From Rhodospirillales bacterium (lineage in GTDB: Bacteria > Pseudomonadota > Alphaproteobacteria > Rhodospirillales > Casp-alpha2): a DNA stretch of 64,000 bases. This document shows, piece by piece, positions 63,982 to 64,000 of this stretch. The notes below the pieces were generated by a model, which worked only from the letters and a program-made list of their open reading frames with translations, was not told the origin of the DNA and made no database searches. Where the stretch lies: assembly GCA_021775095.1 (NCBI GenBank), contig JAJFII010000027.1, forward strand, positions 35,184-99,183, read 5' to 3'. How positions within the stretch are numbered: the stretch's first letter is position 1; every line of letters begins with the position of its first letter. A program made the position numbers and the translations under genes.

Positions 63982-64000
63982 ACGATGTTCGATCTGTGGC

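Overview
The window looks like chromosomal DNA of an alphaproteobacterium, most plausibly from the Rhodospirillales or a relative. The evidence is a complete ccmABCDEFGHI block (system I cytochrome c maturation), demethoxyubiquinone hydroxylase (Coq7), class II DAHP synthase, citramalate synthase, an acyl-CoA ligase/LIV-type ABC transporter operon, a TRAP transporter, a PleC/DivJ-style histidine kinase, and a small RNA candidate with anti-Shine-Dalgarno hairpin loops of the kind known from Alphaproteobacteria. This placement is inferred; there is no rRNA or other phylogenetic marker. I see no tRNA, rRNA, CRISPR array, prophage or intact insertion sequence.

Layout. (1) 1-8722: acyl-CoA synthetase, LIV-type permease (ATPase, two permeases, binding protein, second ATPase) and a phenylacetate-CoA-ligase-like enzyme, all on the + strand, behind a (TTTACG)9 tandem repeat that ends in a perfect 18-bp palindrome. 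(2) 8723-9557: an sRNA candidate with a clear terminator, a string of stem-loops, and a 56-residue protein gene divergent from a LysR regulator. (3) 9558-17584: the lysR gene and the ccm genes, mostly joined by 4-11 bp overlaps. (4) 17692-25330: pgk, a small membrane protein, a histidine kinase, gph, glmU and glmS. (5) 25331-34745: a looser region with a low-GC B12-type radical SAM protein, a TPR-oxygenase, a twin-CX3C secreted protein, a glycosyltransferase, a TPR-glycosyltransferase, a porin and a small Cys-rich protein. (6) 35101-48148: glutathione reductase, a STAS/HATPase/PP2C partner-switching set, an EAL protein, class II DAHP synthase, an unknown 442-residue protein, nadE, cysS and an HD-GYP protein. 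(7) 48538-56549: TRAP transporter, amidase, fumarylacetoacetase-fold hydratase, an arylmalonate-decarboxylase/maleate-isomerase family enzyme, a GntR/FCD regulator and a formyltransferase-like protein. This looks like one catabolic unit, and AT-rich promoter regions in it share a TTTTGTAT motif. (8) 56926-63814: a large GGDEF-EAL protein, cimA behind a structured leader RNA, trmJ, coq7, dsbB and a DedA/YqaA-like protein, interspersed with GC-rich inverted-repeat elements.

How the parts may work together (inference). Region 1 imports and CoA-activates a carboxylic acid. Regions 4-6 hold central metabolism (glycolysis, UDP-GlcNAc, NAD, aromatic and branched-chain amino acid entry). Three proteins carry c-di-GMP synthesis or breakdown domains (EAL, HD-GYP, GGDEF-EAL), next to a phosphatase/kinase/STAS switch.

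The most notable non-coding signals are the operator-like tandem repeat at 105-169, the sRNA at about 8813-8925, the cimA leader at 59355-59472, the shared TTTTGTAT motif of the TRAP/GntR region, and the duplicated 16-bp GGGGTCAGGACCCAT-type repeat at 53875 and 53978. No obviously new defence or mobile system was found; these regulatory RNAs and sites are the best candidates for undescribed biology here.
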